The notes: generated from the letters alone by a model not told the origin. DNA of 64,000 bases from Planctomycetota bacterium (GCA_016235865.1 JACRIK010000001.1:1-64000), one strand, 5' to 3'; positions 34,801-49,315 are shown, counted from the stretch's first letter. Made by a program: numbers and translations.

Positions 34801-37800
34801 AACAGCGGGGCGACCATAGTGGACATAGACGACGTGGCGTTTGCCACCCAGGTAGCGCCGACCGGCGGGGCGGCATTAAACCTGCAGGCAACCGCCGGGT
34901 ATGCCACTTCGCAGTCGTTTACCTTCTCGGATATGAGTTTTGACGGCAGTTACAAGGGCAGTGCAATAACCGCCACAGCCACGGTTGGCAATGTGGTGGT
35001 GGCCAATAACGCTGTCAGCGTGGTTATCACGATGTCCAATGCCATAGACAATGTGGCGCCGCCGCCCGGCAAGGAGGAATGGGATTGGGACAGCGGCAAT
35101 GTAACGGTGGATTGGATACAGTTAAACACCTGGCTGGGCAATACCACGAGCTGGAATTTAGCCGGGAACTGGACCAACGGCATACCGGACGGCAGCAAGG
35201 ATATTCTGATACCAACGGGTCTAAGTAATTATCCGACACTGGATACGACCGGTAATTGCATTGGATTGAAGGTGGAAAACGGGGCAAGCATAACCTTAAG
35301 CGCGACATATAACTTTGAGATAAAGGGTGATATCTCAATAGAAGGCACCGGGGCATTTACGGCATTAAACGGCAAGGTGATACTGAACGGGACCGGCAGC
35401 CAGACCATTGACTTGGGCACGGCCGTAGCCAACAGATTCTATAATCTGGATATAAATAAGGCCTCAGGGACAGTCACGGTATTAAGGGACTTAACCATAG
35501 ACAATAACCTGGTCCTGACCGGGACGTTAAACAGCGGCAATAAGACCGTAACCATAAACGGAGCCGCGACTAACAACGGGACTATCCAGGTATCAGGAGG
35601 GATATTGGACCTAAACGGGAACCTGACCGGAGGCGTAGTAGACGGCGGGACTGGGACAATCAGGTTTGCCGGTACGACCTTTGCGCCGGCCACATTCACC
35701 GCGTCAGTATCAACCATTATCTTTGACAACAAGGCCGCAGACCAGAATATCCCGACTATGACATATAATAATTTAGAGATAGATAAATACTTAGGCAGCG
35801 TAAGTTATACGGCCAATGCCGCAAATACTGGTATCAATATCCAGGGTCGGTTTAAGGTGACGTCCGGGATATTCAAGGCAGACCCGGCGAGTAGCGGATG
35901 GAGCCACAGCATAGCCGGTAATTGCGAATTTGGGATGGCGAATGGCGAATTCAAGGCCGGGCAGGGCACGATAACCTTAACCGGAGTATCGCAGGTAATC
36001 ACGCCCAATAATAATTTCTATAGATTAGCAATAACCGGTTCAGCGCAGGTAACATCTGGATATAATCTCAAGGCAGATAACAACCTGGTAATTAAGAGTG
36101 GAGCAACGCTTATTCTAAACGGCAATACCGGACATACAATAGGCGGGAGTGTAACAGTAGAAAACACCGGCAGATTAGACCTGAACACCGGGGCATTGGC
36201 AATAACCGGAGGGCTTAACAACTCTGGCACCATAGATATGGACCAGGTATCTAACCTGAGTTGCAATGCCTTTACCAACACAGCCAGCGGCATATTGGAT
36301 TGCGGGACAAATACAACCAGCCAGATAACGGTGTCCGGCAATTGGAACGACTCTGGCACGGTCAATCCAGGGAATTCCACCATAACGCTGACCGGTGGGG
36401 CAGGCAGTACAATCGCCACGGCTGCTTCCACCGATATTTATAACCTTAACGTTAGCGGTAATTATACTAGTGTGAACGGATTGGATATAGAGGGTGACGT
36501 GAAAATCACCGGTACGTTTAATCCGGATGTTTATTCGCATAAGATAGCGGGAAATTGGGATGATTCTACCGGGGTCTTTGCCGCTACGGGTGGAACAGTA
36601 ACCTTTGACGGGGTCGGAGCAAGAACCATCACGACTAAAGTGGCAACCGGTGATAATAAATTCTACAATTTGAATATTGGCGATGATGCGAGTGCGCCTT
36701 CAGTAGTGATTTCCACAGGGGGCGACTTGCGGGTTGCTGGAGTCTTGGCTATTAATACTGGTAGTTTCCTGACCTTAAACAGCAATACCGGTCATAACAT
36801 TACCGGTTCTGTTACTATAGATAGCGCATCAGGTTTATTTATTAAGACAGGGCAACTAACCACTGGTGCTATTACTAATAACGGCACGATTGACTTATCC
36901 GAAACCACGGCGTCAAATGGTAAACTTATTGCCGGTTTAGTTACGAATAATAATTCCATCACCTTTGGCACGAGTGGAGGCGGTAAGATTACTTGCAATG
37001 GGTCATTCATCAGCAGTGCGGGAACCTTTGCTAAAGGCGTTTCAACCGTAGAGGTTAGTGGCGCCACCAGCAATATCAATTTGCCTCTGGCAAGAGGAGC
37101 TTTCTACAACCTAACCATTAGCGGGACAATCAGCGCCGCTTCATCATTGCTGATTGATAATAACCTGTCGGTTAATGCGGTCTGCAGCTTTAATCTCGGC
37201 ACATCATTAAGCACGACCGTTACAGGAAATATATCTGTTTCCGGAACGCTCAATGGCAATAATTCCCTACTGGTATCAAACGGGAATCTGACGGTAAATG
37301 GCGGAGGTGTTTTGCAGATATCAGGTTCTAATACCAGTGGGCAGGAAGGCCAACTCAAGGTGGCAAATACCAAGACGGTTAGTATCCAGGGATTATTCCA
37401 GTCCAATCCGTCCGGCAGTTTCACCTATAAGCCTATCATTACACGTTCCGTGAGTGGCGCAAGATATTCATTCTTGGTGGAGAACGGCGGTGGATTGGAT
37501 GTCAACGGGCTCATTCTTGAGTATGCAAACAGCAACGGTTTGTCTGTCGCATCTACTGCCAATTCGGCTAACATTGATATTGATGACTGCGTATTCCGTT
37601 ACGTCCAGGAAAATCCGGCCGGTACACGGCAGGGTAATGGGGCCAGGCATCTTTATATCGGATTTACTTCCGGCAGTTTTGCCCAGACCTTTGATGGCTG
37701 CACCTTTGATACTTCGTTTGGGACAACCACCGGCAACAATGTAGTGGGCGCATCAACCGGCGGCTCTACTCAGTCATCCTTCTCTAATTACGGAGGCAGC

Positions 37801-40800
37801 GGCTCTGGGCCGGTCTATGAATGGGAAGGTAATGCCAACGTTTCTATCGGCTGGTTGGGTGCGACCACTTGGGAGGGCAATAATTCGACGGCCTGGAGCG
37901 ATAACGGGAACTGGTCAAACGGCGCGCCAGGCACTGAGAATTCCGCCGTTATCCTTTATCCGGCGTCCGGACGTTTGCCAGTAATGGACCAGAACGGTTC
38001 CTGCGCATCCCTGGAAGTCAGGAATAACGGGAGTTTGGAAATAAATGGAAAGGTGTTGACCATCACTGGTAACTTTACCTTGGCGGTAACCGGCTCGTTT
38101 CAGATGACGACTGCGAATAGCGAGGTGCGTGTTGCCGGCAATTGGACTAACACGGGCGGAGCCTTAAACCAGACCGCCGGGTTGATTGTATTTAACGGCT
38201 CCAATTCAGTTATTTCTTCAGAGCAGAATTTCCGTTCCGTGAGCGTAACTGGCACGGCCTTTCTGGCAACCGGTGCGTCAGTAAAGGTATCAACTGGATT
38301 TACCATCCAGGGCGGGAGTTTCTCATTGAATAACGCCACATTTTATACGTCTAACTGGACCAAGACAGGAACTTTTAACGCTAATACCGGTACCTTTATT
38401 TGGTTGGGTACCGCATCCGTGCCGGTAGAGAACTACTATCATCTCCAGGTCGGAGACGGCTCCGCCGCCTTTGCAACAACCTTTGTTAACGCTACTTATA
38501 ATATCACCAAGAATCTTACGATACGAATGGTTGCGCCGAATTATGCGGATGCCCAGAATGCTGCAATCAAAATAGGCGGTAATTTGACCATTGATGGTAC
38601 CACGACCAGCGATAATGTCTTTAAGCCATCCGGCAGCGGTATCATATTTAATGGCGACACCACACAGACTATAGCCGGAACGGCCCAGCCGCCATTCATA
38701 TTAAATAATGTCAGTGTTTCAGGCACGACAACTATACTTTCACTTCAGGGGAATGTCAGAGTTACCAATATCAACTCTGGTCTGGCCTCGCCGCACGGTA
38801 TTATCAAGTTATCAGGATATCAGTTAACCATAACCGGACTCTGGAACGATGCGGATGCCGGAGACAATCTGAGCGAAGACACCGGCACGGCCTATTTCTA
38901 TGGCACGAGTTCGACTATCCCCAATGAAACCTGGTATAACCTATCAGTTGGAGCTCCGAGCGTTGATACCACCTACACCCTGCCTGCTGATACCACCGTC
39001 AAGAATGATATCACCTTTAATGAGAACGGTATACTCAACAGCGGAGGATTTGCGCTTTCTGTCGGCCGGCACTGGGTGGATAACGGCAGCGAGGATAATT
39101 TCACGGAAGGAGCCGGCGAGGTGCGGTTTAACGGCGCAGTCGGGCAGAATATAGCCGGCGAGACCTTTAATAACCTGGCCATATCCAATACCGGGGTAGC
39201 GGTGAATGTATCAGCCCTTGGCAAGATCGGGGTGACCGGCAATCTGGTGATTAGCAGCGGCACACTGGACTTGGGCATCAATTTTACCGGCGTAAGCAAA
39301 CATACGGTAGGCGGTTATTGTTATGTAAATAACGGTAAGTTGAAACTCAACACCTCGTCTATGTCTATAACCGGATTATTAAGAGTCGGAGACGGGACAA
39401 GCAGCGGGATTGTAGATATGACCGGGAATTCCACGGACGACTCGGATTTGGCAGTCACGGGCGGTGTAAATATTACCACGACCGGCACGCTGGACATGAC
39501 CGGCTCATCGGCATCAGTTTCAGCCGGCGGCAACTGGACAAAGGCCGGCGCCTTTAACCTGGGCCAGTCAAAGGTGACGCTAATCGGGAGCAACAATTAT
39601 ATCACCACAACCGGCGCCAGTGATTTCTATGCTCTGCACATAAACAGCGGCAGCGTTATCACGGCCTCAACCAATTGCGGCATCACCAATAACTTGGTTA
39701 TTACCGGGCAATTCTATACATCCAGCAAGACAATTGCCGTCAGCGGGAACATCGCTAACAACGGCACGTTGACGGTCAACAACTCCGGGTTATTGGATTT
39801 AGAGGGCAATATTGCCGGCGGGATATTGGGATTTGGGAGTGGAAGTTGTCAGATGCAGATAGCCGGGAGCTTTAGCCCAGCCACGCTTAATGCCGGAGGC
39901 GGGACAATAGTATTTGATAATACCGCGGCCGGGCAGAATATACCGTCATACACTTACAACAACCTGACCATATCCAAGGCCGGCCAGATAGGCACAGCCA
40001 CAGGTAACATAATTGCGAATGGCGAATTGCGAATTGCGAATGGTACGTTTGATGGAGATGATACATCTGTAAGACAGCATAACATTAGTTCTATCTCTAA
40101 CAGCGGGACGGTCAAATTAGATCTGGCTTCAACCATAACTGTAACTGGAGCAACCACTAATACCGGGACAATCCAATTGGGAATTGCGAATAGCGAATTG
40201 CGAATTGCAGGCAATCTGAATAACACTTCAGGAACAGTTAACATAAGCAACGGATTACTTGATATCACTGGTAACCTAAGCAACGGAACGCTGGACTTCA
40301 ATAACAGCACCGGGACGTTGCGGATAGGCGGGGCATTTGCGCCGGCTACCTTAAATGAAGACCAAGGGACAATAGTATTTAAGGGAACATCCCAGACCAT
40401 ACCGGCCGAAACCTATTATCATCTCAAGACCGGTAGTATCAACACGACCTATACCTTGGGCGGGGTTATTATAGTCAAAGGAGACATGACCATAGACGAG
40501 ATAGACGATGCGACCAAATCAACGCTAAACACCAATAACTATGGTATTACTATTACAGGCAATGCCGTATTCAATGGCTCATTTACTGCCGGAAGCGGGA
40601 CGGTGGAATTCAATGCACCTTCAGGAGGTGTATCCATAAGCCAGGGGACAAACGGAGATGCTATTATATTCAATAATCTCAAGGTCAACATAGGAGCGAA
40701 TACGGTATTACAACCCGAGAGTGGATTTTCCTGCAATGGGACACTTGATGTTGCCGGCGGCAAGTTGGACCTAGGGAACGGACTTAATTACACCATAACC

Positions 40801-43800
40801 GGCACGTCCGCAGCCAGCGGGACCATAGACATCAATGGAAGCACGCTTACCTGCCGGGACAATCTGACCATAAACGCATCAGGCAAGTTAATAATGAGAA
40901 ACAGCGGTGTTTTAAGGATGGCAGACGCCAAGGCCATAGCCGTAAATGGCAACTTTGAAACCTATTGGACAACCGGGCAAACCAAACCAAAGATAACCAC
41001 AGCCGGGGTAATTGGGACAAATGCCTATTCATTCAATGGCAATTCGGGCAGCAGCGTAGACATCAGCGGATTGACTGTAGAAAGCATAGACGCAGATGGC
41101 TTAAGGATAAACAGCGGGGCAAGCATAGTGGATATAGACGACGTGGCGTTTGTAACACAGGTAGCTCCGACCGGTGGCGCGGCCCTAAACCTGCAGGTAA
41201 CAGTCGGGTATGCCACGCCGCAGTCATTTACTTTTTCGGATATGAGTTTTGATGGGACATACAAAGGTACAGCACCAGGGCCATCTGCTACAATAGGCAA
41301 TGTGGTAGTAGCTAATAATAGTGTCAATGTGGTAATCACCATGTCCAACGCAGAAGATGTGTTACCGGGTAAGGAGGATTGGGATTGGGACAGTGGTAAT
41401 GTGGTGGTGAATTGGATACAATTAAATACCTGGGTGGGCAATACCTCGAATTGGGATTTAGGGATAAACTGGACGAACGGGATACCTGATGGGACAAAGG
41501 ATGTATTGATACCAACAGCGCCATTAGGGGGCAATTTCCCGACCCTGGATACGACCGGCAGTTGTATTGGGTTGAAGATAGAGAACGGGGCGAGCATCAC
41601 CTTAAGCAACACCTATAATTTAGAGGTCAAGGGCGATATTTCAATAGAAGGAACCGGGGCATTCACCGCATTAAACGGCAAGGTGATCCTAAACGGGGCC
41701 GGCAGCCAGACCATTGATTTGGGAACGGCAATAGGCAATAAACTCTATAATCTGGAGATAAACAAGACCTCTGGGACAGTCACGGTCTTAAGGAATTTGA
41801 CCATAGACAATAATCTGTTCCTGACCGGCACATTAAGCAGTGGTAACAAGACCGTGACCATAAATGGGGCTACGACCAACAACGGGACTATCCAGGTATC
41901 AGGAGGAATATTGGACCTGAACGGGAACGTAACCGGAGGCATATTAGACGGCGGAACCGGGACCATCAGGTTTGCCGGCACAACCTTTGCGCCGACGACG
42001 TTCGCTGCGTCATCGTCAACCGCCATATTTGACAATAAGTCAGCGGACCAGAACATACCGGCAATAACTTATAATAATCTGGAGATAGACAAATACTCTG
42101 GCGTAACGAGTTATACCGCCAATGCAGCGAATAGCGGGATAAATATCCTGGGCAGATTTAAAGTGACGACAGGGATATTCAAGGCAGACCCGGCGAGTAG
42201 CGGATGGAGCCATAGTATAGCCGGTAATTGCGAATTTGGGATGGCGAATGGCGAATTCAAGGCCGGGCAGGGTACGATAACCTTAACCGGAGTATCGCAG
42301 GTAATCACGCCGAATAATAATTTCTATAGATTGGTCGTAACCGGTTCAGCGCAGATATCATCGGGATATAATCTGAAATCAGATAATAACCTTACAGTAA
42401 AGAGCGGCGGGACGCTGGCTTTAAATAGCAATACCGGGCATACAATAGGGGGAAGTGTAAGTATAGAGAATACCGGCAGATTGGACCTGGGTACAGGCAC
42501 ATTGGTCATAACCGGCGGGATTAACAACAGCGGCGCGGTGGATATGGACCAGGTGTCAATCTTAAGCTGCAATGCTTTTACGAATACTGCCACCGGCGTC
42601 CTGGATTGCGGTGCGAATACGGCCAGCCAGATAACCGTCTCGGGCAACTGGACTGACTCCGGCACGGTCAATCCGGGGAATTCTACAGTGAATCTGACAG
42701 GTAATTCCAATACCATCACCACCGGTTCGTCCACCGATTTCTATCACCTTAATATTAATGGTAGTTACACGGCCTATAATGGACTGGACATAGCCGGCAA
42801 CATAAATATCAATACGGGGATTGGTTTTAATGCCGGTAGCTTCACCCATCGCGTTGCAGGTAACTGGAACGACTCTTCGGGCGTCTTTACCGGCGGTACC
42901 TCGACGGTTATTCTGGTTGGCACCACCCAGTCAATCAATACTGATGTCGGTACAGGCAATAACCGGTTCTACAACCTGACTATCGGCGACGGTATTGCCA
43001 CTCCATCGGTTTCTGTTGTAGCAGGCAAAGACCTTGAGGTTTCAAATAATCTGGTTATCCGCAGCGGGCAACTGACCCTGAACTCAAATACTGTTCATAC
43101 AGTCGGCGCATCACTTAGCGTTACCGCCACCTTGAATACCTCCACCGGTAAGATTACCATCAGCGGTCCGATCACCAACAGCGGCGTGATAGACCTGAGT
43201 TCGTCCAACTCAATTGTCCAAGGCCTTAGGTCAAATGGTTTGATCAATACCGGCACGCTTAATTTCGGTGTCTCAGGCGCCGGGATGATAGAATGCGACG
43301 GCAACTGGTCTGATACCGGCAGCTTTACCTTAGGCAATTCTACGATAAAGATTATGGGCGCAGGCAGGACCATCAAGGCAAACCGCTCAACCGGTGATTT
43401 CTATAACCTGACCGTTGTCGGTAGCGCCTCGATTGACAGCAGTTCGGCTAACGGACTGGACATTGACGGCGCGTTGAAGATAAATACCAACGGTTCGTTG
43501 GACTTGGGCGCCGGATTTGTCAATGATATCGCCTCTATCTTTGAGGTCGGCGATGCCTCTACGGCCGGCGCTTTTAATATTAACAATTCTAAACTCACGC
43601 TTAACGGTAATCTGACGGTTTATCCGAATTCCACGCTCCAAGTCAGCGGCTCCAATGCCGCGGCCCAGGTCGGTGAATTGAGGATGGCCAATAACACCAC
43701 GGTCTACATCCAGGGATTCTTCCAGTCCAATCCGTCCGGCAGTTTCACCTACAAGCCCAAGGTTACCCGCGCGGCTACCGGCGCCAGATATGATTTTATC

Positions 43801-46308
43801 GTGCAGTCCGGCGGCGGGATTGACCTGAACGGTCTTATATTTGAATACGCCAAGAAGGGCGGCCTGACCGTCCAGCCCACGGCTTCTGCAACCAACATGG
43901 ATATTGACGATGTTGCTTTCCAGTATGTTGAGGAAGACCCGGCCGGCACCGGCCAGGGCAATGGCGCCCGGCATATATACATTGGATTCGCGTCAGGAAC
44001 CGTGGCGCTCAACTTTGATAACTGCACGTTTGACACCTCGTTCGGCGCAACCACCGGCAACAATATCGTGGCCGTCAATACCTCCGATTCTACAACAATC
44101 AATTTCACCAACTGGTCCGGCGCCGGAGCCGGTGATTCCTACGAGTGGCAGGGCACCAATACCAACATTATCTGGATTGGCGATGTCCTCTGGCTGGGCG
44201 GCGCATCAGGCGCGGAAACTAACTGGAATAGTGGCGCCAACTGGTCAACGGGCAGCAAGCCGGGCGAAGGCAGCAACGTGGTCATCCAGGACCGGGCCTA
44301 TGATCCCGGTTTCAATGAAGCGGTAACCGTGGCATCTTTGGTCATCCAGGACAACGGTGTGCTCAATATGGGCGGCGCCTACCAACTAACCGTCAACGGC
44401 AATATCACCATAAACAGCGGTGCCATCGGCGGCCGGATAAATATTACCAATGCCGGCGCGGTCTTACGAGCCAAATCAGATCTGCTGGACAACACCTCGA
44501 CCGGCGGCATCAACCAAACCGCAGGTAAAATCATCCTGACCGGCAGTAATAACGTCTTCTATGCCCGGACCGTCAAGACGCTGGAAATTGGGGATGGCAC
44601 TTCGGCCATCACCATTACCGTGCCGGCTGGCAAAACCTCAGCTATTGCCTCCAACGGCACCCTGACTGTAAAACCACAGGCCACCCTGATTCTGAATAAT
44701 GCTACGTTCAATATGGCTAATGGCTCGACTCTTAATGTCAACGCCAACAGCACTTTTAAGGCATCTAATTCCTCTAATCTGGCTACGCCGGCGCCAGGCA
44801 CAGACCGGTTCTATTTTCTTGCCTCTGGTAATATTGACCTTGATGGTGTGACCATACGCAGTATGATGACCAACGGGCTGGACATCCAGCCGGGCGCTGC
44901 TATCCAGAATCTGAAGAACATCGCTTTCTATAATCATCCTGGCGTAGCTTCAGGCCGCTTTATCACTATTCCCCTGAATGATCTGGATACTGATTTCCCG
45001 GGCTGTTACTTTGATACCATTATCACCGGCTACAATGTCTCGGCCAGCGGCTCGGCATCCGTGCTCAGGTTTGAGAATTATAATGCCGGTCCGGGCGCCG
45101 GCGACATCAGGGATTATGACGACGATGCGGATGATGACGGCGTGCCGGACAGCGGCGGCGCCTTGGTTAACTGGTCGGAAAGGTCGGTTTTTGAGACCGC
45201 CTCAACCGGCGGCACCCAGGGATTCCCGGTTGTGGCCTATGACCTGAATACCTATGCCTACTACGGCACCTATGTGGTTTCCCGGGACATTGCCGGCACC
45301 ACCGACCGCCTGGCCGTGCTTAACGGCAACGGCTTCCAACAATATGCCTACGACGTCAGCCAGTCCTACGGCGACATTATCTTATTCCCGTGGTATTATA
45401 CCGAAGGAACGGCGCACACGGTCTATTTTGGTACGAGTGGCGGCTACCTCTTCCGCCTACTTGACACGGGCGCTGCCTTAAATCTGAGCACCGGCTGGCC
45501 GGTTAGGGTCTGCGATGAGATAACCTCAGCCGTAGTTCCGGACGGTACTAATATCTATTTCGGCGGAATAACCGGCGGTACGCCTAAAATTTACGGGGTT
45601 GAAATAACCACCCGTGCGGTTCCGTTAAGCGCCACGGTAACCTCGCCCATTAGGGCCACGCCGTCTTGGGACAAGAATACGGAAGGATTGACTTACCTCT
45701 TCGCCGGTTCTGATAATCCCACCCCGGTATTATACCGGGTGAATGTTACCGCCCATGCCATTGATAAACAGAATATGAGCCCGTTTGGCAGTGTCCGCGC
45801 CCCGACTGCTTACTGGCCCTGGACACAGGGGATCTATGTGGGTGATTATTCGGGCCGGATGCACGGAGTAAACGCCTGGTCGACTGAATTTACTAATTTG
45901 TCCGGGTTCTCTTTTGATTCCGGAGCCTTTTCTATTACCACCATGGCGTCCGTTGAATATTTTTCCGGGAATGGCGAAACCAAACTGCTCTATGCGGATA
46001 TGGGCGGTAATTTGCATATTCTCGGAATTACCGGCACGGCGGTTGCCTATAATCCGGGCAGTGGTGCCTATCCGATTCAGCTGGGCGGGGGCGTGGCTAT
46101 AGAATCATCCCCGCTGCCGGATAATACCGGCCTGATTTACCTGGGTAATAATAACGGCAAGGTGTTTATTGTTAACGAGTCCGCAAAGGCCGTAATAAAA
46201 ACCTATTCATTCGGTGCTGGCGTAAAAATCGGCGATATCAGCTACGACGGAGAGAACAGCCGGTATCTGATACCGACCAGCACCGGCCGGATTTACTATT
46301 TACAATAA
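25864..46308 (+). CDS. giant secreted repetitive beta-helix protein (6,814 residues)
   Basis: The single uninterrupted frame of 20.4 kb starts with a signal peptide (residues about 1-26, ending SARA). The body is built from hundreds of short beta-strand repeats of the form '[20 protein letters not shown]' / 'VTFNNLTVS', predicted right-handed beta-helix, rich in Gly/Thr/Asn/Ser and nearly Cys-free. Seven boundary motifs of the form W-x-G...W...G-N-W-x-N-G occur near residues 349, 1223, 1853, 3084, 3997, 5184 and 6104 and seem to start modules. Residues about 2190-3510 and 4294-5610 are near copies. From about 6436 a different C-terminal domain with propeller-like repeats ([31 protein letters not shown]) runs to the end. 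No membrane anchor or sorting tail is seen. The most likely role is a cell-surface or extracellular fibre/adhesin, which is inference. Confidence 0.88.
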   Translation: MRFISFIYYLCILCVFAVLMPLSARAADVIIDSPSAVITIESSAEFTISGTITGAGTLASTGSNKVYVSGDWGIANFTPANSTVYFNGSSVITATSANNTFYNLVVSGSANVSNSSAVGLAITQGLTINASASLNLGNGLAYSVALNTTVSGTLNLGLSELQSNGDLTVAAGGILNMNGTSLSQQPQLKMANGRALLIDGTLNTTWSSPNLKPVITATASGAYYSFTVNGKVTLNGLIVGKVDGNGLTISDAADTTSDMNDLDFVSMTADGTCLRVLETSAVTYNFSNLTFDDSIFGAGPNPPGYNIETVSAFVTAGGIITLPNATGAGAGDDYENDGGSGIVIPGSIRWDSGNTNYWTSGSGTTNWATAGNWTNGIPTNLQDVDIPIVGSGLYPAIGGTTNRVCGSLTVRNGASLTIQFSGTRTLSVNGTTGNVLIKNGGEIKILTATSQLRVAGSWTNYGTLTITEGDLTFYGTTSACRIETDCIGTGKTIKSLRIPTGAQLNIADNVNVEASGAGMFYLTGTLNMGNNAALITYNSWGDTTGTFNRGVSSTVVLRGSGNIPPKDFHNLTIDGTFSLASTPRNIYNHLEITSAGDLSTGANQLNIYGNWVNNGAFNAGTGEVQFIGTGAHAITGTTQFNIVRFGGTGTTTLQGGSQVSGINTIDLQAGHTLNGSPVGGPDATLIVPAGCTLSGSVVGWNPQQGTFIWRKQDAEQQLIAFNNGYYNLTIESPGTASSNNSLNIDNNLYIKSGTFSGGSGLTHSIGGDWSQDGSFSAGTSTVRFTGSDCEILKSPSVAGTITFNNLTVSSTNLTKIEYGKSVTVTGTFNITAGTFNAGTATVFTTGSWTNSGVFQSGTSEFIWNGTTIPEQSGGTAHEDFYSLTINGAGALDGTNSDKIFTVSGNLKVSATGSLNASTGGYTIEVKKDFENNGTFTAGNSKLLLNGTTKQTLKGSAALILNNLEINKTSGDTAAKTVEMAFGLAGTDLTANGTTDILAGILDFGSTLDTFVSTGNLTVGNGSGTDDATLKLLGGVTLQMGNGTILEVKTPDGIIESAQSGSVPLITSTNPGINFYYVRVAGKTKINGLQVKSLGSAGLFSDPAANHGFTILTTASVYAAGDTYFDRAIFDDIQNSGTRDTYLRIFRNASSPQLEMDFNNHTYDEGTVDSNADVNVYLNRGSTGSTILQTISLGNKGGGNGEPYDMRDDSVNPGDDPDPGSIQWPVEKIWTGLASSAWSGVGNWKYPDGSPADPPQGSDSLTIPANPDSSPDRWPVISGNAAIKNITMESPFSGSATTMLAVSGSWTLTIYGSWTVNTNANFDPGTSTVDYAGSSGQGVVATTYYNLKLSNTSGLQMVFEPIVVYNDVTILEGVNFIATTTDVRVGGNWNNYGTFSPGNCLLKFNGNSGGQEQNITGGQFKYLEFSGLEPKVLNGNIEALGGITITVGATVSATNESAIDIKLGGHFILSGTFSAGLSTVIFNGATTQELVRPTGGAVVLNNLKLLNTGTILRLVQQSGGPTGDSIMVTTRDNAGNTNLGNINIGSGTTLDATNDIINCGGNWTVNGTFTYSGSTVNFNASAAQSIKTNSSFNTLVITNTGSGYVSAEGNLTIYNNLNVSDGQFKLDIGAALAHTVLDDVTISAGAVLDMGISQLAIGSSSVFGDLSISGTFVMSGAATAAPTLKMQGDSATVNYTNAISRSDITVQSGGLMQCLWSSGTKPIIQAYNPIAPGPFYGFVVQSGGAIDVAGLVIDSAYTYDSVGAFYSALLLEAGAICSDLDNVAYQNVQGGSGPRGLHFRIASGTYNFDGCTFDASCTVNVRMDNGAPALNFTNWGGARGGGNYDEPVVGTINWTTNCVWNGGLSANWSMGSNWDNTNIANTTGENAIINRVLPSGYNPRVRTASYSIRNLVIKNSNTVFIDDTTGYDLTVAGDVVIEAGGGITMKDTTGALLYVSGNWDNQGGVLDQQSTGGIIYLRGTNNTISTENGFRNLSLDTATASYTLTDGAVVAISGTSASYFINTAAWLSGGNNTNQATLKASVWTTNLGRFGAGNSKFTWMSTSDVPLETYYDLQIGSNIDSYNIATTYTYGVNQTINRHLIVDLGSTLTLNQTGGTLTVKGNIWVKQGGILNLNNATVRLEGDLIVDGTINMGASTLIFGGGVVQKIRSTITPPSLTLNNIQVTTTTTAELNMPIAVTNINSGLASPHGIIKLNAYQLTITGFWNDADSGDNLSEDTGTVYFYGTSATIPNETWYNLAVGAASADTTYILPTNSTVKNDITFNENGILNSGGFILYVGRHWVDNGTEDNFVEGAGAVVFNGSVGQNISSDTFNNLTISNTGVAVNVIALGKIGVNGNLVISSGTLDLGSGFTGVNKHTVGGYCYINNGKLKLNTSSMSITGLLRIGDGTSSGIVDMTGNSADDPDLTSTGGVDITASGILDMTGSSASISAGGNWTKAGSFNIGQSKVTLSGAGNYITASGSSDFYALYINSGSTITASTNCGITNNLVITGQFYTSSKTIAVSGNIANSGTLTVNNSGLLDLEGNIAGGILGFGSGSCQMQIAGSFSPATLNAGGGTIVFDNTAAGQNIPSYTYNNLTMSKAGQIGTATGNIIVNGELRIANGTFDVDDTSVKVHNIGSFSNSGTVRMDLASTITVTGATTNTGTIQLGIANSELRIAGNLNNTSGIVNISNGLLDINGNLSNGTLDFNNSSGTLRIGGVFAPSTLNEDQGTIVFKGSGQTIPAETYYHLKTGSINATYTLGGDISVKGDMTIDETDDGTKSTLSTGSYGISITGNAIFNGSFTAGSGTVEFNAATGSVSISKGTNGDAIIFSNFKVNVGTNAVLQPSIGFDCSGNLLVSSGKLDLGTALGYIITGTSTANNGIIDINGSTLTCKDNLTIQASGKLIMRNSGILKMADSKAIAINGGFETYWTTGQTKPKITTSGTVGTNAYSFNGNAGSDVDISGLTVESIDASGIRINSGATIVDIDDVAFATQVAPTGGAALNLQATAGYATSQSFTFSDMSFDGSYKGSAITATATVGNVVVANNAVSVVITMSNAIDNVAPPPGKEEWDWDSGNVTVDWIQLNTWLGNTTSWNLAGNWTNGIPDGSKDILIPTGLSNYPTLDTTGNCIGLKVENGASITLSATYNFEIKGDISIEGTGAFTALNGKVILNGTGSQTIDLGTAVANRFYNLDINKASGTVTVLRDLTIDNNLVLTGTLNSGNKTVTINGAATNNGTIQVSGGILDLNGNLTGGVVDGGTGTIRFAGTTFAPATFTASVSTIIFDNKAADQNIPTMTYNNLEIDKYLGSVSYTANAANTGINIQGRFKVTSGIFKADPASSGWSHSIAGNCEFGMANGEFKAGQGTITLTGVSQVITPNNNFYRLAITGSAQVTSGYNLKADNNLVIKSGATLILNGNTGHTIGGSVTVENTGRLDLNTGALAITGGLNNSGTIDMDQVSNLSCNAFTNTASGILDCGTNTTSQITVSGNWNDSGTVNPGNSTITLTGGAGSTIATAASTDIYNLNVSGNYTSVNGLDIEGDVKITGTFNPDVYSHKIAGNWDDSTGVFAATGGTVTFDGVGARTITTKVATGDNKFYNLNIGDDASAPSVVISTGGDLRVAGVLAINTGSFLTLNSNTGHNITGSVTIDSASGLFIKTGQLTTGAITNNGTIDLSETTASNGKLIAGLVTNNNSITFGTSGGGKITCNGSFISSAGTFAKGVSTVEVSGATSNINLPLARGAFYNLTISGTISAASSLLIDNNLSVNAVCSFNLGTSLSTTVTGNISVSGTLNGNNSLLVSNGNLTVNGGGVLQISGSNTSGQEGQLKVANTKTVSIQGLFQSNPSGSFTYKPIITRSVSGARYSFLVENGGGLDVNGLILEYANSNGLSVASTANSANIDIDDCVFRYVQENPAGTRQGNGARHLYIGFTSGSFAQTFDGCTFDTSFGTTTGNNVVGASTGGSTQSSFSNYGGSGSGPVYEWEGNANVSIGWLGATTWEGNNSTAWSDNGNWSNGAPGTENSAVILYPASGRLPVMDQNGSCASLEVRNNGSLEINGKVLTITGNFTLAVTGSFQMTTANSEVRVAGNWTNTGGALNQTAGLIVFNGSNSVISSEQNFRSVSVTGTAFLATGASVKVSTGFTIQGGSFSLNNATFYTSNWTKTGTFNANTGTFIWLGTASVPVENYYHLQVGDGSAAFATTFVNATYNITKNLTIRMVAPNYADAQNAAIKIGGNLTIDGTTTSDNVFKPSGSGIIFNGDTTQTIAGTAQPPFILNNVSVSGTTTILSLQGNVRVTNINSGLASPHGIIKLSGYQLTITGLWNDADAGDNLSEDTGTAYFYGTSSTIPNETWYNLSVGAPSVDTTYTLPADTTVKNDITFNENGILNSGGFALSVGRHWVDNGSEDNFTEGAGEVRFNGAVGQNIAGETFNNLAISNTGVAVNVSALGKIGVTGNLVISSGTLDLGINFTGVSKHTVGGYCYVNNGKLKLNTSSMSITGLLRVGDGTSSGIVDMTGNSTDDSDLAVTGGVNITTTGTLDMTGSSASVSAGGNWTKAGAFNLGQSKVTLIGSNNYITTTGASDFYALHINSGSVITASTNCGITNNLVITGQFYTSSKTIAVSGNIANNGTLTVNNSGLLDLEGNIAGGILGFGSGSCQMQIAGSFSPATLNAGGGTIVFDNTAAGQNIPSYTYNNLTISKAGQIGTATGNIIANGELRIANGTFDGDDTSVRQHNISSISNSGTVKLDLASTITVTGATTNTGTIQLGIANSELRIAGNLNNTSGTVNISNGLLDITGNLSNGTLDFNNSTGTLRIGGAFAPATLNEDQGTIVFKGTSQTIPAETYYHLKTGSINTTYTLGGVIIVKGDMTIDEIDDATKSTLNTNNYGITITGNAVFNGSFTAGSGTVEFNAPSGGVSISQGTNGDAIIFNNLKVNIGANTVLQPESGFSCNGTLDVAGGKLDLGNGLNYTITGTSAASGTIDINGSTLTCRDNLTINASGKLIMRNSGVLRMADAKAIAVNGNFETYWTTGQTKPKITTAGVIGTNAYSFNGNSGSSVDISGLTVESIDADGLRINSGASIVDIDDVAFVTQVAPTGGAALNLQVTVGYATPQSFTFSDMSFDGTYKGTAPGPSATIGNVVVANNSVNVVITMSNAEDVLPGKEDWDWDSGNVVVNWIQLNTWVGNTSNWDLGINWTNGIPDGTKDVLIPTAPLGGNFPTLDTTGSCIGLKIENGASITLSNTYNLEVKGDISIEGTGAFTALNGKVILNGAGSQTIDLGTAIGNKLYNLEINKTSGTVTVLRNLTIDNNLFLTGTLSSGNKTVTINGATTNNGTIQVSGGILDLNGNVTGGILDGGTGTIRFAGTTFAPTTFAASSSTAIFDNKSADQNIPAITYNNLEIDKYSGVTSYTANAANSGINILGRFKVTTGIFKADPASSGWSHSIAGNCEFGMANGEFKAGQGTITLTGVSQVITPNNNFYRLVVTGSAQISSGYNLKSDNNLTVKSGGTLALNSNTGHTIGGSVSIENTGRLDLGTGTLVITGGINNSGAVDMDQVSILSCNAFTNTATGVLDCGANTASQITVSGNWTDSGTVNPGNSTVNLTGNSNTITTGSSTDFYHLNINGSYTAYNGLDIAGNININTGIGFNAGSFTHRVAGNWNDSSGVFTGGTSTVILVGTTQSINTDVGTGNNRFYNLTIGDGIATPSVSVVAGKDLEVSNNLVIRSGQLTLNSNTVHTVGASLSVTATLNTSTGKITISGPITNSGVIDLSSSNSIVQGLRSNGLINTGTLNFGVSGAGMIECDGNWSDTGSFTLGNSTIKIMGAGRTIKANRSTGDFYNLTVVGSASIDSSSANGLDIDGALKINTNGSLDLGAGFVNDIASIFEVGDASTAGAFNINNSKLTLNGNLTVYPNSTLQVSGSNAAAQVGELRMANNTTVYIQGFFQSNPSGSFTYKPKVTRAATGARYDFIVQSGGGIDLNGLIFEYAKKGGLTVQPTASATNMDIDDVAFQYVEEDPAGTGQGNGARHIYIGFASGTVALNFDNCTFDTSFGATTGNNIVAVNTSDSTTINFTNWSGAGAGDSYEWQGTNTNIIWIGDVLWLGGASGAETNWNSGANWSTGSKPGEGSNVVIQDRAYDPGFNEAVTVASLVIQDNGVLNMGGAYQLTVNGNITINSGAIGGRINITNAGAVLRAKSDLLDNTSTGGINQTAGKIILTGSNNVFYARTVKTLEIGDGTSAITITVPAGKTSAIASNGTLTVKPQATLILNNATFNMANGSTLNVNANSTFKASNSSNLATPAPGTDRFYFLASGNIDLDGVTIRSMMTNGLDIQPGAAIQNLKNIAFYNHPGVASGRFITIPLNDLDTDFPGCYFDTIITGYNVSASGSASVLRFENYNAGPGAGDIRDYDDDADDDGVPDSGGALVNWSERSVFETASTGGTQGFPVVAYDLNTYAYYGTYVVSRDIAGTTDRLAVLNGNGFQQYAYDVSQSYGDIILFPWYYTEGTAHTVYFGTSGGYLFRLLDTGAALNLSTGWPVRVCDEITSAVVPDGTNIYFGGITGGTPKIYGVEITTRAVPLSATVTSPIRATPSWDKNTEGLTYLFAGSDNPTPVLYRVNVTAHAIDKQNMSPFGSVRAPTAYWPWTQGIYVGDYSGRMHGVNAWSTEFTNLSGFSFDSGAFSITTMASVEYFSGNGETKLLYADMGGNLHILGITGTAVAYNPGSGAYPIQLGGGVAIESSPLPDNTGLIYLGNNNGKVFIVNESAKAVIKTYSFGAGVKIGDISYDGENSRYLIPTSTGRIYYLQ
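32430..36400 (+). repeat. giant-gene internal duplication, copy A
   Basis: Matches 38742-42700 at an offset of 6,312 bp (2,104 codons) over most of its length and 6,306 bp near its end. The 300-bp stretch from 33361 is almost identical to that from 39673, while flanking parts are clearly diverged. Confidence 0.9.
38742..42700 (+). repeat. giant-gene internal duplication, copy B
   Basis: Partner of 32430-36400. Shared landmarks include GGTCTGGCCTCGCCGCA (32467/38779) and GACCCGGCGAGTAGCGGATG (35881/42187). Indels are multiples of three, so both copies are maintained as coding sequence. Confidence 0.9.
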
Positions 46309-46309
46309 T

Positions 46310-49300
46310 ATGAGACTAATAACGATTATTCTTGTTCTTTGCGTCTCGGCGGTGAATCTTATTCACGCCGATGATTGGACCTCGCTGGGCAACGACGCCA
46401 CTCGCGCCAGAAGCACCGAGGAAAAACTCTCCGACACCTTTATTCCGGACTGGCAACATACGGTTACTGACAGCATAACTTCGTCTCCGGCAGTCGCAGA
46501 CGGATGCGTGGTCTTTGCCTGCCGTGATGGCGCAGTCCGGGCGCTGAAGGAAACCGACGGCTCCCTGCTCTGGACCTCGGCTATCAGCGGCGATATCATC
46601 GCCTCGCCGGCCATTTATCAGGGCCGGATCTATATTCCGTCGGACAACAAGGTGCATTGTCTGCGGCTTCTTGATGGCGTTCCGCTCTGGAACTATCAGA
46701 CCACCAGCACCGACATTTCCTCACCGCTGGTCCTGAATAACCGGATTTATCTGGGTTTAGGTTTCCCCAACCAGAAGGTCATTGCCATTGATATTACAGC
46801 GACGGCCACGCCGGCCTGGCAGGCGCCGACCGAACAGATTGTCTATTCGTCTCCGGCTATATCAGGCGCAACATTAATCATCGGCTGTGACAGCGGCCGG
46901 TATTACGCCCTGAACACGAATACCGGCTCGGAAACCTGGTCATATCCGACCGGCGGGGCAGTCCTGCTCTCATCGCCGCTCATCAGCAACACCAGTGTCT
47001 ATCTCCTGCCCGGCGGCAATGACCTTAATTTCTACTCAATAGACATTGACGACGCTAATTGGCCTGTATCAAATTACCAGATTGCCCTGGCTGACCCGGC
47101 ATCAGGAACGATTGTCGGTGATATTATCGCTACCAAACTGGCCACCTCATCGCCCATAAAGGCAGGGGACTATGTCGGATTCACGGTTCGGTTTGATTAC
47201 TCGGTGGATACTGATTCCGACACCATTGCCGACCAGTATGTGCTCAACGAATACGCCTTTGCCATTGACCCGGTTACGCCGACTGCCTCAGTTAAATGGC
47301 AGGTGGCGTTAGGCACCCTCATTACCGCCAACCAGAACAACATCCCGCCTTATGGCCTGTGTCCGACCCCGCTGGCTATGCAGAACCAGTCCGGACAGAC
47401 CGTGCTGGCAGTTGCCTCATCGCTCTCATCCGAGTTGCGGGTCCTCGGCGCAAGCAACGGCGCCATACTCTGGAATTATACCCTGGATTCAGCCACCCAG
47501 TCATCGCCCGTTGCCGCCAACGGCCGGCTGCTTGTCGCCACTAAGAACGGCTCGCTCTACGCTTTCCAGTCAACAAACAGCAGCCCGCAGCCGGTATCAA
47601 GCGGCTTCTCACCGGCTACCGGAACCACCATCACCGTCGGCACCGCTACCTTTACGCCCACGCTTACCTGGTCTTCGGCCACTGACACCAATGACGCGTC
47701 CGTGACACTGCAATATCAGGTCAGAATTGATGATGATGGTGAGGTCATAGAAAGTTACGACTCCATAACCACCACCTCAGCCGGGATTACCTCTATCACC
47801 TTTGCGCCGATTCCGATAACCAGCACACTCCAACTGACCTATTCCATCCGGACCATAGACCCGTCCAACGCATATTCTGCCTGGTCTGACCGGCAGACCT
47901 ATTCTGTATTCCTTGATACCACTGCGCCTGATGCGCCGGGCAACCTGATGGCCACGCCCAGCAACGGTTATGTCAATCTGTTTTGGACTGCCTCGCCCAG
48001 CACGGATACGGCCGGATATCTGGTGGCCTACGGGGAAATATCCGGCACATTCGGCTCCTATCTGGCTATCGGTAATGTGACCAATTATCAGGTCACCGGC
48101 CTGACCAACGGAATCACATATGTCTTCAGTGTCGTGGCTGAGGATATGGTCGGCCTGCAGAGCAGTCCGGTTGAGGCAACCGCCGCGCCGGACTATCATA
48201 TCTTCCTGAACGGCGCGCCGTATGAGACGCTATCAGATGCCGTCAGCATTGCCCAGTCTGGCGACACGATTACCTTGAGTCCGATAACCTTTGTTGTTCC
48301 GGGAACTTTATATCTCAAGCCGGGCGTCAGCATCTCTGGTTATGCCCCGCACCTGACCATACTGCAAGGCCCGAGTATGGCCACCCTGTTTGAGTTGACT
48401 GGTCCCACGGTCGTTACCAAGGGCGTGATTTCTAATCTTACCCTGACCGGCGCCGGCATCGGTATTGACGCCTCATCCTACGGCCTGGAGGTCAGGAACG
48501 TCATCCTCCGGCAGATGGGCACCGGAATCTTCGGCAACGATACATCCGACCTCATTATCGTCAACAATACCTTTATTTCTCATACCGACGCGGCCATAAA
48601 TGTGGCCGGCCAGACCGCGATTCGCAACAATATCATCGTCCGCAATGCCATCGGCATCTGGTGGTCCGGCATTGAGGCCGACCTGCCCAAGTTATCCATT
48701 ACCTACAACGACGTCTATGGCAATGCCACGGACTATCTTGATTGCACGATCGGGAATGGAAACATCTCGGAGAATGTGGCATTCAGGAACGAGGCAGCTA
48801 ATGATTACCGCGAGGTGGTTGGTTCCAAAACAGTGGATACGGGAAGTCCGTCCGACACGTATGCATTGGAGCCGTCACCCAATGGCGGCCGGATTAATAT
48901 GGGCGCATTCGGCAATACGCCTTATGCCACGATTTCCCAGAGTGCCGGAAGTAGCGCTGCATACAAGGGAATGAACAATGGCTGTTTCATTGCCACGGCC
49001 GTCTATGGCAGTTATAACCATCCCAATGTCATGGTCCTGCGCAACTTCCGGGACAGGCATCTGATTACTAATGCCCCGGGCCGGCGCTTTGTTAGTTTAT
49101 ATTATAAGGTCAGTCCGCCGATCGCGGAGTATCTGAAACAATCCCCTGTTAAGGCGGGTGTTGTACGTCTGGCCCTGACACCGGTGGTGTATGCCATGAA
49201 ATATCATTTTACAGTATTAGGGTTTTTCATCTTGTTAGCAGGAGTATTATACTTCACCACAAAGGTCACAAAGAATAAAATCCCCTCTATCAAGAGGGGA

Positions 49301-49315
49301 TTTAGGGGTGTGTAA
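46310..49315 (+). CDS. secreted PQQ-type propeller / FnIII / beta-helix protein with CFI-box C-terminal anchor
   Basis: The product is 1,001 residues. Signal peptide at 1-20. Residues about 25-430 are PQQ-like propeller blades ([43 protein letters not shown] split by blade). About 440-530 is beta-rich, 540-630 a fibronectin III domain ([21 protein letters not shown]), and 630-880 a parallel beta-helix ([21 protein letters not shown]). At about 892-965 comes the CFI-box: [19 protein letters not shown] and [12 protein letters not shown], followed by one membrane helix. This C-terminal module is known from several uncultured phyla as a probable surface-sorting anchor. The last ten residues ([11 protein letters not shown]) are encoded by a palindromic repeat. 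It starts 1 nt after the giant gene, so the two are co-translated. Confidence 0.88.
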   Translation: MRLITIILVLCVSAVNLIHADDWTSLGNDATRARSTEEKLSDTFIPDWQHTVTDSITSSPAVADGCVVFACRDGAVRALKETDGSLLWTSAISGDIIASPAIYQGRIYIPSDNKVHCLRLLDGVPLWNYQTTSTDISSPLVLNNRIYLGLGFPNQKVIAIDITATATPAWQAPTEQIVYSSPAISGATLIIGCDSGRYYALNTNTGSETWSYPTGGAVLLSSPLISNTSVYLLPGGNDLNFYSIDIDDANWPVSNYQIALADPASGTIVGDIIATKLATSSPIKAGDYVGFTVRFDYSVDTDSDTIADQYVLNEYAFAIDPVTPTASVKWQVALGTLITANQNNIPPYGLCPTPLAMQNQSGQTVLAVASSLSSELRVLGASNGAILWNYTLDSATQSSPVAANGRLLVATKNGSLYAFQSTNSSPQPVSSGFSPATGTTITVGTATFTPTLTWSSATDTNDASVTLQYQVRIDDDGEVIESYDSITTTSAGITSITFAPIPITSTLQLTYSIRTIDPSNAYSAWSDRQTYSVFLDTTAPDAPGNLMATPSNGYVNLFWTASPSTDTAGYLVAYGEISGTFGSYLAIGNVTNYQVTGLTNGITYVFSVVAEDMVGLQSSPVEATAAPDYHIFLNGAPYETLSDAVSIAQSGDTITLSPITFVVPGTLYLKPGVSISGYAPHLTILQGPSMATLFELTGPTVVTKGVISNLTLTGAGIGIDASSYGLEVRNVILRQMGTGIFGNDTSDLIIVNNTFISHTDAAINVAGQTAIRNNIIVRNAIGIWWSGIEADLPKLSITYNDVYGNATDYLDCTIGNGNISENVAFRNEAANDYREVVGSKTVDTGSPSDTYALEPSPNGGRINMGAFGNTPYATISQSAGSSAAYKGMNNGCFIATAVYGSYNHPNVMVLRNFRDRHLITNAPGRRFVSLYYKVSPPIAEYLKQSPVKAGVVRLALTPVVYAMKYHFTVLGFFILLAGVLYFTTKVTKNKIPSIKRGFRGV
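49279..49315. repeat. TCCCCTCT..AGAGGGGA palindromic repeat at a gene junction
   Basis: TCCCCTCTATCAAGAGGGGA is followed by TTTAGGGGTGTGTAATG. It encodes the last residues and the stop of the CFI-box protein and provides the TAATG overlap with the next gene. The same element occurs at 49675-49713, 50263-50296 and, as an inverted pair, 61796-61881. Confidence 0.85.

Noticed and set aside
26166-46102. Many long antisense ORFs inside the giant gene
   Set aside because: They follow from biased codon composition (frequent GGC/ACC/AAT), show repetitive V/P/L-rich sequence mirroring the sense repeats, and lack start signals.
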